Source: Oleispira sp963933055
Lineage (GTDB): Bacteria; Pseudomonadota; Gammaproteobacteria; Pseudomonadales; Oceanobacteraceae
Direction: 5' to 3'
Assembly: GCA_963933055.1 (NCBI GenBank)
Contig: CAWVSY010000003.1
Span: forward strand, 1 to 64,000
Length of the DNA: 64,000 nt
Part shown: positions 7,479 through 15,787 of the stretch, in pieces
Numbering within the stretch: position 1 is the first letter of the stretch
Layout: each line of letters starts with the position of its first letter
Made by a program: the position numbers and the translations under genes
The notes under the pieces: generated by a model
Seen by the model: the letters and a program-made list of their open reading frames with translations, nothing else
Databases searched by the model: none
What the model was told of the DNA's origin: nothing

Positions 7479-9476
7479 TTAGAATTGCCAGGATTTACTA
7501 TTGTTGCAGTAACCCGCTAGAAACGTGCCACACCATTCAACATTGTCTTTTAATTCGAACATATCATCTTCTGGTGTTGCCGTTTCTTGCCCTGCAACAA
7601 TGCTCCAACGGCCTTTATCTGCAAGTGGTTTTTCTGCATTCATTAATCCAATTAGCGCTTCAGTATCCGTTGATGCTGAAAAACCTTCGGATAAATCTTT
7701 GGCGTCAAATGCCATTTGCCATAAATACCAGAAGCGTCCATTTACATGTCTTTGGCCTAGGTAGGACGTTGAAGATTCGGACCCTGCGACCCAAGGTGTT
7801 TGCAAATAGCTGATAGCAGCGATATCACGCATTGCTGTATTGACTCCACCAGAAGTGGTTGACAGTATAAATGCATCACTGGTTTGAGATACGTCGTAGA
7901 AAGCAATTGCGGTACCCTTTTCCACCAGCTGATCAGCAATTGCACGGCTGATTTCTTCATTCCATGGCTGCTTAACTTCGCTAGGATTACTTCCAGCATA
8001 ACCTGGGTTGTAGTAGTCGTAATTATAGCCACTGGTAAAACTAGCATCTGTCGCAATCACATTCGCGGCAGTTTCAATATCAATGTCTCTATTTGCGATT
8101 GCTTGTGTAACCAATGCCTTTGCTGGATGTTCATCCCAATACTCATCGGCAACGTATGTACCCGCCCAGTATGGATCAATCATGGCTACTCGATCTGGCA
8201 CCAAGGCTCCAGTAACATTGTTTTTATTTAAGATATACGCTGCGCCATCAACCATTTGAGCACCTAATGAATGACCCGCGAGTCTAAATTCATTATCTTC
8301 CATATCCGCGAGCGAGCTTTCTAGTACTTCTGCCATTAAAACAGACATGGGTTTAGCAGGTTTATTAATAACTTGGCGATCATGATCCCATATTTCAGTA
8401 TCCGTCATCGGCTCTGCAGATGGCTCCGTTTCTAAGCGCGCTGAACCGTTCAGGGAATAAGGCGATATGGCATAACGCATATTAGCGGTATTCCAAATTT
8501 TAGACTCTGCCTGGTAAGGGGCTCCTAGTGCAAGATCATCATCAGCCATTTGGTTCCAATAAAATGCACCGAAGTTCCAGTCTTTATTTTTCCAAACCAT
8601 TACCAGGTCGACATTTTCAGTCATACCACTGGTAAATCCAGAGGTGCTATCGTTAATTAAATGATTAAAACCTTCTCGTCTATAGTCCGCTACAACACTC
8701 TCTTTTTGCCAACCATGGGCATAGACTAACGTATCGTTTTCTGGGGCGTAATAAGAGGCATCTACCGCTCTTCCTGGCACGTATTTCACCGCATCGGTGG
8801 CACTTTTAAACCAATATAAGCCGTAGTCAACATCCGTCGTTTTGAACGTCCAGCTCAACTCTTCTGCTGGTGTACTTAATACTGTGCCTTCGCTTGATGT
8901 AATTGCCGCAGAAACGGTGACTTGATATTCATAGCCTGGCTTAAGACCATTCCAGTTTGGTTTGCTATCAGAATAATAAGCAAATGTTGAGCGGTCTAAA
9001 TAAGGTTTATATTCGGGTTTAAAGGTTAGGCTTTTTTTGTTTTCTGCCAAAACCCAGTCGCCCGTGATTAAATTGTTGTTATTCAAATCAGAGTCTGCAA
9101 AAGGCGTCTCTTCCATATGCAGCCTTTTAACTTGTATTGTCGTATCCGTAATTGATGCGGCATCAACCTCTGCATCAAACTCAATTACAATATAACTGTG
9201 TATCTCAACATTCGTTTCAGTTGTATTATTAGAGAAGGCATTTTCATAACTTTTGGTTTTATCGAACAAACCTTTATCATAATAATGACCCGTTATATTA
9301 AGTGTTTGCTCTACGACTTCTGGTTCCACGACTTCTGGTTCCACGACTTCTGGTTCTTCTGCTGATTGCTCTGCGACTGTTGGCTTCTGCTTAGTTGATT
9401 TATTATCATTATCTGCGCCACACCCCATCAGTGAAAGAAGTATCGTTATGGGAAGTGCTATTTTTATTATGCTCAT
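7479..9476 (-). CDS. Lipoprotein lipase of the Pla-1/cef (VolA-like) type
   Basis: Predicted surface or periplasmic triacylglycerol/phospholipid lipase. The lipobox LMGC places the acylated Cys at residue 19. A low-complexity linker with three EPEVV repeats (about 41-56) is followed by a Big_5-like Ig domain (about 85-215; VIEFDAEVDAASITDTTI). The alpha/beta-hydrolase domain has VYAHGW near 252 and the nucleophile elbow GHSLG with Ser403; Asp434 (AMIDPYWAG) is a candidate acid residue. The 665-residue length fits the family. The gene is followed by a strong terminator and is divergent from an AraC-type gene, a likely regulator (inference). Substrate specificity is unknown. Confidence 0.85.
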   Translation of the reverse strand: MSIIKIALPITILLSLMGCGADNDNKSTKQKPTVAEQSAEEPEVVEPEVVEPEVVEQTLNITGHYYDKGLFDKTKSYENAFSNNTTETNVEIHSYIVIEFDAEVDAASITDTTIQVKRLHMEETPFADSDLNNNNLITGDWVLAENKKSLTFKPEYKPYLDRSTFAYYSDSKPNWNGLKPGYEYQVTVSAAITSSEGTVLSTPAEELSWTFKTTDVDYGLYWFKSATDAVKYVPGRAVDASYYAPENDTLVYAHGWQKESVVADYRREGFNHLINDSTSGFTSGMTENVDLVMVWKNKDWNFGAFYWNQMADDDLALGAPYQAESKIWNTANMRYAISPYSLNGSARLETEPSAEPMTDTEIWDHDRQVINKPAKPMSVLMAEVLESSLADMEDNEFRLAGHSLGAQMVDGAAYILNKNNVTGALVPDRVAMIDPYWAGTYVADEYWDEHPAKALVTQAIANRDIDIETAANVIATDASFTSGYNYDYYNPGYAGSNPSEVKQPWNEEISRAIADQLVEKGTAIAFYDVSQTSDAFILSTTSGGVNTAMRDIAAISYLQTPWVAGSESSTSYLGQRHVNGRFWYLWQMAFDAKDLSEGFSASTDTEALIGLMNAEKPLADKGRWSIVAGQETATPEDDMFELKDNVEWCGTFLAGYCNNSKSWQF
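9313..9357 (-). repeat. Three tandem 15-bp repeats in the lipase linker
   Basis: Three copies of ACGACTTCTGGTTCC (the last with one change), encoding EPEVV three times just after the lipobox. Being a multiple of 3, copy-number change would alter tether length without a frameshift. Confidence 0.85.
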
Positions 9477-9869
9477 AGTTAATCCAGTGGGCTTTTATTA
9501 TTGTTAGTGCCATGCCATTTTCTATAATACCTCTGGTTTAAGAGGGCATTAAAGAAGCCGTCATCATTGTCAGTTCACACGATGACGTAGCAAGTGAATC
9601 CAAAGTTTTATGGAAAGTACCAACAAATAAAATCAGCAGCCATAAAAATCCTGCGAAATAACCACAGAGGCTATTTAAATAGCTCTAGGGTTACAAAAAA
9701 ACTCATTTTCTCCCTACCTATTTATAAGACACAGGCATAAAATAGCAGCCTATTAATTAGGGGCAAAAGGAATGCACTTTTTAGTGCTATTTGTAACTAA
9801 AAGAGATATTTATAATAAAACAAGGAATGGTAATAATAATAAGATAATCAACAACATTGCGAACGTAAA
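9477..9869. other. Lipase/araC divergent intergenic region
   Basis: 393 bp that should hold both promoters. It contains a perfect 14-bp palindrome (9670-9683) and an inverted repeat with arms TTTTAGT/ACTAAAA (9779-9802). A plus-strand stretch of about 38 codons (roughly 9541-9660) is open but has no start codon and no recognisable match; it may be a gene remnant or chance. Confidence 0.45.
9670..9683. promoter_or_regulatory. Palindromic candidate operator
   Basis: Perfect 14-bp palindrome GCTATTTAAATAGC, almost exactly midway between the divergent lipase and AraC-type start codons (about 190 bp from each). Operator function is inferred from position only. Confidence 0.35.
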
Positions 9870-10880
9870 ATGAAGAATAAGAGCGTATCAGGCATCTATT
9901 TCACCCTATTATCTAATTACCTTGCAAAGATATCTTGCAACGCGTCTACCCAAAAGACTTTAGAGGTAGAAACTCATGATTTTAAATATGCTCCACGCGC
10001 ACGCCTTGATCGCAATGAATTAGAATGCCTGATTCAACGCATAGAAAAGACCACAGGAAACCTCTCATTTGGTTTAGATATTGGCGACAATATTCACCCT
10101 TCTGATTATGGAATTGTGGGCTATATTTTTATGAATTGCGCCGATCTAAAACAAGCGCTAAATTATTCTTTCAAATATAAACGCATTTTAAATCACGCAT
10201 TGGGAGGGGACTTTTTTCAAGACGGCGATTATTACCATTACCAGTTGAATAATTCACTGGATAATAAAAATCTTGCCCCTCTAATTGAATTAGATATGGC
10301 TTCGGGCATTCAACTAGCGCGTTTTTTAGTCGGTAAAGATCTGAGTTATCGAGTTAAAATAAAAACCATTCACTTTCAGCACCAGCCTTTAGCGCCACTA
10401 GAAACATACCGACGTATTTTTAATTGTCCAGTACGCTTTGGCCAGGCAAAGAGTGAACTTGTGATATCAAAAGAAGTATTAAACTTACCTATTCGCTCAG
10501 CAAATCCTAGAATGCTAAAAATGCTATTACGGAAATTTGAACGTATTGAAAAAGAACTATCGACTCAAGTTTCATTTGGACAACTTGTTCATAGCTACTT
10601 ACTCGAACATAAAGCCTCTAATTTACCCAGTGCTTCCCAAGCTGCTCGAGATTTTCATGTAAGCCCGAGTACCTTAAAAAACTATTTGAAAAATGAAGCC
10701 TTAAATTATTCTGCAATCTGTGACGCTGTACGAAAAGAAATTGCTATAAAAATGGTGCTTGATAACGAAACACAAATAAAAGAAATTTATTCTTGCTTAA
10801 ACTTTGCCAGCCCCAGTGCCTTCAATCGTGCCTTTAAACGCTGGACTGGACTCTCTCCTACCCAATATAGAGCGTGTTAG
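9870..10880 (+). CDS. AraC-family transcriptional regulator
   Basis: Transcription factor of 336 residues. The N-terminal ligand-binding domain is of the Arabinose_bd type used by OruR/ArgR-like members (GNLSFGLDIGDNIHPSDYG, about 60-80). The C-terminal AraC double helix-turn-helix includes ASQAARDFHVSPSTLKNYLK and ends FASPSAFNRAFKRWTGLSPTQYR. It is transcribed away from the lipase gene across a 393 bp region, which makes the lipase a likely target (inference). Its stop is 1 bp from the convergent small gene. The effector is not predictable; members of this group often sense fatty-acid or amino-acid-type ligands. Confidence 0.88.
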   Translation: MKNKSVSGIYFTLLSNYLAKISCNASTQKTLEVETHDFKYAPRARLDRNELECLIQRIEKTTGNLSFGLDIGDNIHPSDYGIVGYIFMNCADLKQALNYSFKYKRILNHALGGDFFQDGDYYHYQLNNSLDNKNLAPLIELDMASGIQLARFLVGKDLSYRVKIKTIHFQHQPLAPLETYRRIFNCPVRFGQAKSELVISKEVLNLPIRSANPRMLKMLLRKFERIEKELSTQVSFGQLVHSYLLEHKASNLPSASQAARDFHVSPSTLKNYLKNEALNYSAICDAVRKEIAIKMVLDNETQIKEIYSCLNFASPSAFNRAFKRWTGLSPTQYRAC

Positions 10881-10881
10881 G

Positions 10882-11382
10882 CTATTGTCTAAAGTCATCG
10901 TTGAAAGCGACGTCATAATTAATAAACTTTAAAGCCGCATCGGCATAGTACCAAGTTTCATTAATAGCAACCGCAATACGTAAGCGCTCTAAATCGGCAT
11001 CTGGAGTGACCATCTCAGTCGTCCAAGTAAAACCTTGCTCATCATTATTTTGCATCGCATGAGTATTTAATTCTTCACCCAATCCATTAACCCGCGCACC
11101 AATAATATTTTGTAATGGCTTTGAAGAGCTAATCGTTAGACGTAGGCGTTGATTCGTTATCCATTCCGGTTTTATATTTAATTGCACATCGCCATTTTTT
11201 AAATCACACGCGCCACTGCTATAACGACAATTTGATTTTTCTAGTAATGCATAATGTTCACCTGCTTTTGCAGCATGGGGTTTTTCAGCGACCACGGCAT
11301 CAACAGAAAAATAACTAATTAAGGCGAGTACTGGCGCAACGAGCATTGCGACAATTACATGTTTATTTTTATAAAAAGCCAT
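10882..11382 (-). CDS. Membrane-anchored periplasmic protein, unknown function
   Basis: 166 residues. Residues 9-30 form a single hydrophobic segment (HVIVAMLVAPVLALISYFSV); the remainder is hydrophilic and probably periplasmic, with two Cys (NCRYSSGACDL) that could form a disulfide. I do not recognise a family. It is the last gene of the porin/DUF4212/symporter strand and starts 15 bases after a very strong hairpin, with GGA before the ATG. It may therefore be expressed only by partial read-through. A role in acetate or carboxylate uptake is inferred from context alone. Confidence 0.7.
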   Translation of the reverse strand: MAFYKNKHVIVAMLVAPVLALISYFSVDAVVAEKPHAAKAGEHYALLEKSNCRYSSGACDLKNGDVQLNIKPEWITNQRLRLTISSSKPLQNIIGARVNGLGEELNTHAMQNNDEQGFTWTTEMVTPDADLERLRIAVAINETWYYADAALKFINYDVAFNDDFRQ

Positions 11383-11396
11383 AAAATTTTCCTATC

Positions 11397-11430
11397 AAAA
11401 TAATCGGCCTTTAGTAAGGCCGATTATTTT
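11397..11430. terminator. Strong hairpin between the symporter and the downstream gene
   Basis: Perfect 15-bp stem AAAATAATCGGCCTT/AAGGCCGATTATTTT with a TAGT loop, flanked by A and T runs, so it could work in either direction. It follows the symporter stop by 12 bp and lies just upstream of the next co-directional gene, so it may be a leaky terminator setting their ratio. Confidence 0.85.
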
Positions 11431-11442
11431 TACCCTTATTGA

Positions 11443-13173
11443 TTAATGGTCGTGTGCTTCTTCGACACCGCAAGGTACTCGAATGTGCTCGACCAAATCT
11501 TGTACTTCTTGTGGTGGTTCGCCAGTGACTTTAGAAACCGCAAAAGCGACAACAAAGTTAACAACGGCACCCACTACTCCGAACGCATTAGGTTCAATTC
11601 CTAAGAACCAATTCGCTGGCATGTCGCCTAAGAAAGCCGTATCCGCAACAAACATAATGCCTTTATGTTGGAACACATAAAGCAAGGTAATTGTAATACC
11701 TGCAACCATACCCGCAATCGCACCTTCTTTATTAATGCGCTTACTGAAAATACCCATCATTAACGCAGGGAAGATAGAGGATGCTGCCAAACCAAAGGCA
11801 AGAGCAACCGTACCTGCGGCAAAATCAGGAGGATTAAATCCGAGATAACCCGCCCCCGCAATTGCAGCAGCCATCGCTATACGACTGGCTCTAAGCTCTT
11901 GTTTCTCAGTAATGTTTGGTGCAATAACCCCTTTCAATAAATCATGAGAGATGGCCGATGCAATCGCTAATAATAAACCGGCAGCGGTTGAGAGCGCGGC
12001 TGCTAACCCCCCTGCAGCAACCAGTGCGATGACCCAGTTAGGTAATTGTGCAATTTCAGGGTTGGCTAATACCATAATGTCACGGTCAATTTTCACCATT
12101 TCATTTTTAGCAGGATCAGCCACGTACTGAATTTTGCCATCACCGTTCTTATCTTCAAATTCTAATAATCCCGTCGTTTCCCAATTTTTAAACCACTGTG
12201 GACGTTCATCATAAGTAAGATTTTCACCTGCAGTAGGCTCAATCGTATTGATTAAATTCAAACGAGCCATACCCGCAACTGCTGGAGCCGTGGTATATAA
12301 GATTGAAATAAAGATCAACGCCCAAAATGCAGAAGCGCGGGCATCTTTTACTTTAGGAACGGTAAAGAAACGGATGATTACATGAGGCAAACCTGCCGTA
12401 CCAATCATTAGCGACATGGTATAGGCAAACATGTTTACCGTGCTCAGACGCGTTTGCGTTGTGTATTCGGCAAAGCCTAACTCACTAACAACTTGGTCGA
12501 GTCGATCTAACAAATAAACATCAGAACCAATCATCGTACTGCCCAAACCAAGTTGAGGAATAGGATTACCTGTTAGGTTCAAAGAAATGAAGACGGCAGG
12601 AATGGTATAAGCCAAAATCAAAACACAGAACTGAGCAATCTGAGTATAAGTAATGCCTTTCATTCCACCCAAAACAGCGTAGAAGAAAACAATACACATA
12701 CCGATTAACAAACCAATGTCGTAACTTACTTCTAAGAAGCGAGAGAAAGCAACTCCAATGCCTTTCATTTGCCCAATAACATAGGTTACCGAACAAATAA
12801 TTAAACACACCACTGCAACAATACGCGCAGTACGTGAATAAAAGCGATCACCAATAAATTCAGGAACGGTAAACTTTCCGTACTTTCTTAAATAAGGCGC
12901 TAACAACATGGCTAATAAAACAAAACCACCTGTCCACCCCATTAAGAAAACTGAACCACCGTAACCCATAAAAGCAATTAAGCCAGCCATCGAAATAAAC
13001 GATGCTGCTGACATCCAATCGGCGGCGGTTGCCATTCCGTTTGCGATTGGATTAATGCCACCACCCGCTACATAAAACTCTTTGGTAGAGCCTGCTCGAG
13101 CCCAAACTGCAATGCCCATATACAGTGCGAAGGTTAAACCAACGACAATATACGTGAGTGTTTGTAATTCCAT
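11443..13173 (-). CDS. Sodium:solute symporter, VC_2705/ActP-like large subunit
   Basis: Inner-membrane Na+/carboxylate symporter of the SSS (SLC5) family, 576 residues with about 13 transmembrane segments. The N-terminus (EFYVAGGGINPIANGMATAA) and the pairing with a DUF4212 gene 12 bp upstream identify the subfamily with a dedicated small subunit (VC_2705 type), related to acetate permease ActP. An extra hydrophilic insert (about 305-370, with FEDKNGDGKIQYVADPAK) looks like an EF-hand-style Asp-rich loop. Acetate is the most likely substrate given the CrbS/CrbR genes nearby, but other short carboxylates are possible. A strong hairpin follows the stop. Confidence 0.88.
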   Translation of the reverse strand: MELQTLTYIVVGLTFALYMGIAVWARAGSTKEFYVAGGGINPIANGMATAADWMSAASFISMAGLIAFMGYGGSVFLMGWTGGFVLLAMLLAPYLRKYGKFTVPEFIGDRFYSRTARIVAVVCLIICSVTYVIGQMKGIGVAFSRFLEVSYDIGLLIGMCIVFFYAVLGGMKGITYTQIAQFCVLILAYTIPAVFISLNLTGNPIPQLGLGSTMIGSDVYLLDRLDQVVSELGFAEYTTQTRLSTVNMFAYTMSLMIGTAGLPHVIIRFFTVPKVKDARASAFWALIFISILYTTAPAVAGMARLNLINTIEPTAGENLTYDERPQWFKNWETTGLLEFEDKNGDGKIQYVADPAKNEMVKIDRDIMVLANPEIAQLPNWVIALVAAGGLAAALSTAAGLLLAIASAISHDLLKGVIAPNITEKQELRASRIAMAAAIAGAGYLGFNPPDFAAGTVALAFGLAASSIFPALMMGIFSKRINKEGAIAGMVAGITITLLYVFQHKGIMFVADTAFLGDMPANWFLGIEPNAFGVVGAVVNFVVAFAVSKVTGEPPQEVQDLVEHIRVPCGVEEAHDH

Positions 13174-13185
13174 AATATGTTACCC

Positions 13186-13452
13186 CTACTCGTCATCTAC
13201 GCCGTATTTACGATCCAATGTTGCCATCAACTTGGCATAGACAAAGGTCAAAATAACAAATGAATAAATAGATCCTTGCTGAGCAAACCAAAAGCCCAAC
13301 TTGTATCCACCCAGTTTGAAAGTATTGAGTTCTTCAACAAATAAAATCCCGCAACCAAATGAAACAATGAACCAAACGATTAACAGCTTTATCATTATTG
13401 CGACATTTTCTTTCCAATATGCTTTTGCATCATCTTCTGATTTAAACGCCAT
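13186..13452 (-). CDS. DUF4212 small subunit of the sodium:solute symporter
   Basis: 88-residue protein with two transmembrane segments (MIKLLIVWFIVSFGCGILFV and the segment around YSFVILTFVYAKLMATLD) and the ending RKYGV typical of DUF4212. These small proteins are encoded directly before VC_2705-type symporters and are assumed to be a partner subunit. The gene lies 12 bp upstream of the symporter in the same operon, downstream of the porin. Confidence 0.9.
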   Translation of the reverse strand: MAFKSEDDAKAYWKENVAIMIKLLIVWFIVSFGCGILFVEELNTFKLGGYKLGFWFAQQGSIYSFVILTFVYAKLMATLDRKYGVDDE

Positions 13453-13498
13453 GATTTAATTCTCCGTAGCTTAATATTTTTATAGTAAAAATAGCCTT

Positions 13499-14707
13499 TT
13501 AGAACACCCACATAGACGTAAGCTGTAAGCGATTTAAATCACCATCAGCACCACTTTCTACTTCACGCTCAGCAATAAAGTATTCACCACCAAAGGTTAA
13601 GTTTTTAGTCGGAGAGTACATTAAATTCACATTGGCATTGTTAATCTTTTTAGTCGCATCTGCTACTAGCGTATCTGGATTATCTGCTTCAGAGTAAGCA
13701 TAAGAAATCGTGCTGCGTAACTTCTCGCTCCACATATGTCGATAAGCAACAAAGCCGCCCATAGAGGTAATTAATTCAATATCACCATCTGCTTCTACCG
13801 CACCATCACGGAATGCATTCAACGCGATATAGCGCCCTAGCTGACCTTGACTCAGCATGAACTTCAAATCGTCACCGTTACTAAACGCATACTTGCCCGA
13901 GAACGTTACGCCATAACCAATTTGGCTATCGTCTTCATCGTTAGCTCGGTCGTTGTAATTAATTTGACGCACCATCGCCGCTGCACTGTAGTTTAATGCG
14001 CCTGTTGAACCGTCATAGCGACCAATTAAATCTGGCATGCCGCTATCATCAACTTGGTTATCGTCAAAACCGGAACCGCCGTCATACAAGCTAACCGAAG
14101 GGTTCTCAGCGGCAATCATAAATTTGCCATTGCCCATCGCTTGGGTATAACGCACCTGACTTTGTCGAACAAAAATTGTGCCCGATGTTGGGCCAAGAAA
14201 ATCAACGGACTCAGGCAGCACCGCGGGATTAAAAAAAGTACTCCAAGTTTGCCCAGCTAAAATCGAAGAATCTGCAGAATTTTCCCAGGACAGATAGGCA
14301 TGTCTTAAACCATTACTCGATTGGTTGGTTACACGCTCATCATTACCCGCATTAAAATCCATTTCTACATGACTTTTAATCTCACCAACCTCAGTCATGG
14401 TTGCCGTTTTAAACCAAAGACGACTAAATTTAGAATTGGTATCAAAAACCACATCGCCTTTATCACTACCGTCACCCACAGCAATCGTAGAAGGCACTAA
14501 AAAATCATTACCACCTGAGCGTTGTTCGTCAGAACTTTGGCTGAACAAAGCATCAAACTTTATAAAACCACCAAAGCTATAATTGGTTTCTGCGGCATAA
14601 GCTGTCGGCGATAATATGAATAAAGACCCACTGACGACGCCAATAGTCATCGCGAGTTTATTCATTGTGTTTTTAATCGTATGCTGTTTTTTATTAGTAA
14701 TTTTCAT
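13499..14707 (-). CDS. DcaP-like outer-membrane porin
   Basis: Outer-membrane beta-barrel of the DcaP type, 402 residues. A signal peptide ends around SPTAYA-AET. The mature start NYSFGGFIKFDALFS, the motif VEMDFN, and GQTWSTFF ... FVRQSQVRYTQ are typical of DcaP trimeric porins. The C-terminus ends in Phe after alternating aromatic residues (LTSMWVF), as required for barrel assembly. A second Met at residue 15 (base 14665) could be the real start because it gives a more compact signal peptide. DcaP porins admit dicarboxylates and similar solutes. As the first gene before DUF4212 and the symporter on the same strand, it probably supplies their substrate. Confidence 0.87.
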   Translation of the reverse strand: MKITNKKQHTIKNTMNKLAMTIGVVSGSLFILSPTAYAAETNYSFGGFIKFDALFSQSSDEQRSGGNDFLVPSTIAVGDGSDKGDVVFDTNSKFSRLWFKTATMTEVGEIKSHVEMDFNAGNDERVTNQSSNGLRHAYLSWENSADSSILAGQTWSTFFNPAVLPESVDFLGPTSGTIFVRQSQVRYTQAMGNGKFMIAAENPSVSLYDGGSGFDDNQVDDSGMPDLIGRYDGSTGALNYSAAAMVRQINYNDRANDEDDSQIGYGVTFSGKYAFSNGDDLKFMLSQGQLGRYIALNAFRDGAVEADGDIELITSMGGFVAYRHMWSEKLRSTISYAYSEADNPDTLVADATKKINNANVNLMYSPTKNLTFGGEYFIAEREVESGADGDLNRLQLTSMWVF

Positions 14708-14811
14708 CTGCAGGGCCTCTACGGGATTATTAGCATCTTTAGTCGTGAATCATTTCTTATGATTGTTATGATTACCTATCCAGTAATACCTTGAACCGAG
14801 CACTAGCAGTA

Positions 14812-14827
14812 TTAGTCTTTAGTCTAA
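14812..14827. promoter_or_regulatory. Candidate CrbR-type site A
   Basis: TTAGTCTTTAGTCTAA is two tandem TTAGTCT units. The stretch CTTTAGTCTAA recurs in reverse orientation at 17444-17461. It lies 105 bp upstream of the porin start, a suitable place for an activator. Assignment to CrbR is inference from locus context. Confidence 0.45.
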
Positions 14828-14907
14828 GGCGAACGATATAGGCGCAAATAGTTCAATTTGAATTATTGCCTTCTAATAAGAGTAGAAGAAATAAGAGCAG
14901 CTGCTCA

Positions 14908-14922
14908 TAGACAAAGGTCTAA
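14908..14922. promoter_or_regulatory. Candidate CrbR-type site B
   Basis: TAGACAAAGGTCTAA, followed by TAAA, shares GTCTAATAAA with the reverse of the site at 17444-17461. It has TAGAC/GTCTA half-sites and lies 110 bp upstream of the first response-regulator start. Confidence 0.45.
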
Positions 14923-14958
14923 TAAAAAGAATACCTGCTCAGGCCAACGCAGGCTTAT

Positions 14959-14994
14959 CGCTAGTCAGAAAAAGCCATAAGGTGTACATTATAT
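14959..14994 (+). promoter_or_regulatory. Duplicated upstream block of response regulator 1
   Basis: CGCTAGTCAGA, an 8-base variable stretch, then ATAAGGTGTACATT and T-A-T. The same block occurs at 17629-17664 with identical spacing and exactly the same 73-base distance to the start codon of the second paralogue. It is probably the shared core promoter or leader of the two genes. Confidence 0.7.
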
Positions 14995-15031
14995 GGAGGC
15001 GAATGAAGATCATCATTTACAAGGAAACATC

Positions 15032-15700
15032 ATGCTTCAAGCGGCGAATATCATTATTGCTGACGACCATCCATTATTCCGTACAGCGCTCAAAAGCACA
15101 CTGGAAGCGCACATTCCAAATTCAAAAATCATAGAAGCAGGTGATCTAATAAGCTTACAATCCTGCGTTGAAAGTTATAAAGATACGAATCTAATTCTGC
15201 TAGATTTGCACATGCCAGGAGCTGAAGGTTTTAGCTCCATTATTTTTCTTAGTGCCCATTATCCTAATATTCCTGTGATTATTATTTCTGCTCACGAAGA
15301 AAGTGACATCATTCGTCGATCGATTGATCATGGCGCAAGTGGATTTTTACCTAAGAGCTCTTCCGCAGAAGAAATCTATCAAGCAATTGATGAAGTACTA
15401 AATGGTGGTATTTGGATGCCTAAGAATGTTGCCGAGCAGCCAGCCGTAGCTGATGATGAGTTGGATGCCGCTGATGCAATTGCCTCATTAACGGCCAAAC
15501 AGTTTCGAGTCGCGAGCATGGTTAGCCAAGGATTTTTAAATAAACAAATTGCCTTTGAACTCAATGTTACCGAATCAACAGTAAAAGCTCACATGACTGA
15601 AATATTCAAGAAGCTGGGAATGCACTCACGCACACAAGTTGTTATGATTTTTAGCAAACTTGCGATTAACCCTGTTAATAGTTCAGCCGATTTTAATTGA
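15032..15700 (+). CDS. crbR: LuxR-type response regulator, CrbR-like copy 1
   Basis: Response regulator of 222 residues: receiver domain with acidic pocket ADDHP, phosphoacceptor Asp58 (LILLDLHMPG) and conserved Lys (GFLPKSSS), then a LuxR/NarL helix-turn-helix (LTAKQFRVASMVSQGFLNKQIA ends near 175). It is CrbR/ErdR-like by its tight resemblance to the copy at 17702 and the CrbS-like kinase next to that copy. CrbR activates acetate-use genes such as acs and actP. An upstream in-frame ATG at 14993 exists, but the ATG at 15032 has AAGGA 7 bases before it and aligns exactly with the paralogue start, which has no equivalent of the longer form. Confidence 0.85.
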   Translation: MLQAANIIIADDHPLFRTALKSTLEAHIPNSKIIEAGDLISLQSCVESYKDTNLILLDLHMPGAEGFSSIIFLSAHYPNIPVIIISAHEESDIIRRSIDHGASGFLPKSSSAEEIYQAIDEVLNGGIWMPKNVAEQPAVADDELDAADAIASLTAKQFRVASMVSQGFLNKQIAFELNVTESTVKAHMTEIFKKLGMHSRTQVVMIFSKLAINPVNSSADFN

Positions 15701-15787
15701 AAAATTTCTCCTCAAACCTTTAAACCTTTGCTCAGGTTAACTATCGAGCAAAGGTCCAAACGCCTCACAATTCATCAGCATCCTAGC

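Larger units (their letters stand above)
14708..15031. other. Porin/crbR1 divergent regulatory region
   Basis: 324 bp holding the promoters of the porin operon (minus) and the first response regulator (plus). It contains two candidate response-regulator sites and a block duplicated upstream of the second regulator gene, listed separately. Confidence 0.6.
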
